NCBI RefSeq assembly: GCF_007004645.1
Contig: NZ_ML660019.1
Span: forward strand, 950,437 to 1,014,436
Length of the DNA: 64,000 nt
Direction: 5' to 3'
Source of the DNA: Aliiroseovarius halocynthiae
GTDB taxonomy: Bacteria > Pseudomonadota > Alphaproteobacteria > Rhodobacterales > Rhodobacteraceae
Under the pieces are notes generated by a model, which saw nothing but the letters and a program-made list of their open reading frames with translations, did no database searches and was not told the origin of the DNA. Of this stretch, positions 62,899 to 64,000 are shown piece by piece. Within the stretch, counting starts at the first letter, position 1; every line of letters starts with the position of its first letter. Position numbers and translations under genes: made by a program.

Positions 62899-63531
62899 AT
62901 GGACGGATCGCAAATAGGAACGGTCGAATGGACCATCAAAGGGGAGCTGATCCTCAACTGTAACTGCACGGTGTTCTGCCCCTGCGTGGTCAGTCTTGGC
63001 GACCACCCGCCGACCGAAGGCTACTGCATGGGCTGGGCGGGCATCCGCATCGACAGCGGTCAATATGGCGACGTGGACCTTTCGGGTCTGAATGTCGGTC
63101 TACTACTGGAAATCCCCGGCCGCATGGCGCGGGGGAACTGGAAAGCAGCGGCCTATATCGATGATCGCGCCAATGACGAGGCGTTCGAAGCGCTTTGCCA
63201 TATCTTTACCGGGGCCGCCAAAGGCACTACCGGCTTGTTCAAAATGCTGGTCAGTGAGTTCTTGGGCGCCGAGCGTGCACCCGTATCGTTTGAAACCGAA
63301 GGCAACACCCGTCGTCTGATCGTCGGCAAAGCCATTCGTGGCTCGGTCACGCCGGTGCCGGGTAAAGGCGGGGCTGAACAGGTGATCACCAACACCAACT
63401 ACTGGATGGGCCCGGATATCACCGTCGCCAAGGCAGACGAGGCCCGCGTGCGCGCCTTTGGACGCGTATGGGATTTTGACGGCAAATCCGCCGAGATCTG
63501 CCAGATCGATTGGAAAGGCCCCGGTCGCTAA
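62899..63531 (+). CDS. DUF1326 protein
   Basis: 210 residues; DUF1326 domain beginning LNCNCTVFCPCVVSLG, two close CxC pairs that may bind copper or another soft metal, and YCMGWAG with a further Cys. Follows DUF2182 with GGAGG 6-10 bases upstream, the regular partner of DUF2182 in many genomes. Function unknown; a metal-dependent role is an inference. Confidence 0.88.
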   Translation: MDGSQIGTVEWTIKGELILNCNCTVFCPCVVSLGDHPPTEGYCMGWAGIRIDSGQYGDVDLSGLNVGLLLEIPGRMARGNWKAAAYIDDRANDEAFEALCHIFTGAAKGTTGLFKMLVSEFLGAERAPVSFETEGNTRRLIVGKAIRGSVTPVPGKGGAEQVITNTNYWMGPDITVAKADEARVRAFGRVWDFDGKSAEICQIDWKGPGR

Positions 63532-63563
63532 CGCGGCCGGAGGACCCCACGGGAGCGCGACCC

Positions 63564-64000
63564 ATGGCCCTGATTTCTCCGTCCCGCCGTCTGCGGCGCA
63601 CCCCTTTCTCTGACGGCGTCGAAGCTGCCGGGGTCAAAGGGTACACGGTATATAACCACATGTTGCTGCCGACCGTCTTTCGGTCGGTGGAGGAAGACTA
63701 TCGTCACTTGAAGTACGCCGTTCAGGTCTGGGACGTCGCTTGTGAACGTCAGGTGGAAGTGCGTGGCCCCGATGCAGCCCGCCTGATCCAGATGCTGACC
63801 CCGCGAGACCTGTCCAAGATGCAAGACGGGCAGTGTTTCTATGTCCCTATGGTGGATGAGACCGGCGGGATGCTGAACGACCCGGTGGCTGTGAAACTGG
63901 ATGACGACCGCTATTGGATCTCGATCGCTGACAGCGATCTGATCATGTGGGTGAAGGGGCTGGTTTATGGGTTCCGGCTGGACGTTCTGGTTGATGAACC
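63564..64000 (+). CDS. dmdA: DMSP demethylase-like / GcvT-family aminomethyltransferase (partial)
   Basis: The first 145 residues are visible; the rest lies outside the window. The start MALISPSRRLRRTPFSDGVE and the segments YTVYNHMLLPTVFRSVE, VQVWDVACERQVEVRGPDAA and DETGGMLNDPVAVKL match the N-terminal folate-binding domain of DmdA, the tetrahydrofolate-dependent DMSP demethylase, within the GcvT superfamily. Close DmdA-like clades with other substrates exist, so the symbol is tentative. Preceded by GGGAGCGCG. Third gene of a unit behind a GntR regulator; in roseobacters dmdA often has a GntR gene beside it. Confidence 0.6.
   Translation, partial: MALISPSRRLRRTPFSDGVEAAGVKGYTVYNHMLLPTVFRSVEEDYRHLKYAVQVWDVACERQVEVRGPDAARLIQMLTPRDLSKMQDGQCFYVPMVDETGGMLNDPVAVKLDDDRYWISIADSDLIMWVKGLVYGFRLDVLVDE

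Overview
The window comes from the chromosome of a GC-rich alphaproteobacterium, most likely a marine member of the Roseobacter group (Rhodobacteraceae). The evidence is a circularly permuted two-piece tmRNA gene whose tag reads ANDNKAPAMALAA, alpha-type SspB, a DUF3572 gene divergent from a PleD-like gene, a fumC-DUF4169-RHH operon, the nrdR-ribD/ribE-ribB-ribH-nusB layout, Hint-domain exoproteins and a DmdA/GcvT-like gene. Almost all of it is chromosomal backbone with small accessory insertions. I see no intact transposon, prophage or CRISPR array.

Layout. 1-5.7 kb: prfC (cut by the window edge), an unusual SDR, an aldo/keto reductase, a lipocalin-like lipoprotein, an EamA exporter, a NUDIX hydrolase and a DUF983 protein. 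5.9-8.1 kb: a signalling cassette of EF-hand protein, ECF sigma factor, candidate membrane anti-sigma factor and CnrX/ZraP-type metal sensor. 8.1-12.2 kb: second-messenger genes, namely a PleD-like diguanylate cyclase with degenerate receiver domains, and an H-NOX-like protein lacking its heme ligands, overlapping an HNOBA-GGDEF diguanylate cyclase. 12.7-13.0 kb: two tRNA-Glu genes. 13.1-19.7 kb: recJ, a cysteine hydrolase, glpX, a ceramidase-like protein, hom, a small lipoprotein and a TetR regulator. 19.8-23.9 kb: dnaG-rpoD. 24.5-37.2 kb: YjbQ-like gene, dodecin, nrdR, then the riboflavin genes. These are interrupted by an inverted capsule block (kpsC, wza-like, kpsS) between ribD and ribE, and by a Tat-exported metallo-hydrolase and a Hint protein between ribE and ribB. 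37.3-41.8 kb: an accessory stretch with a phosphoglycerol-transferase-like protein, small proteins, a SUKH-like protein, and a glycine amidinotransferase-family gene behind a strongly structured leader. 41.8-49.9 kb: pepF, a class A PBP, and rne behind a long structured leader. 49.9-59.8 kb: tusA-like, ccdA, a hydrolase/P450 pair, the fumC operon with an extra membrane gene, a methyltransferase, sspB and chrB-chrA. 60-64 kb: ssrA, a DUF1287 protein, and a GntR regulator divergent from DUF2182-DUF1326-DmdA-like genes, with palindromic operators in between.

The most promising undescribed signals, in my view, are: (i) the RNA-like leader of the amidinotransferase gene, a three-way junction followed by a hairpin that hides the Shine-Dalgarno sequence; (ii) the H-NOX-like protein without heme ligands paired with a diguanylate cyclase; (iii) the EF-hand/ECF/metal-sensor cassette; (iv) the GntR-DUF2182-DUF1326-DmdA-like unit with two operator palindromes; and (v) the alpha/beta-hydrolase/P450 translationally coupled pair.
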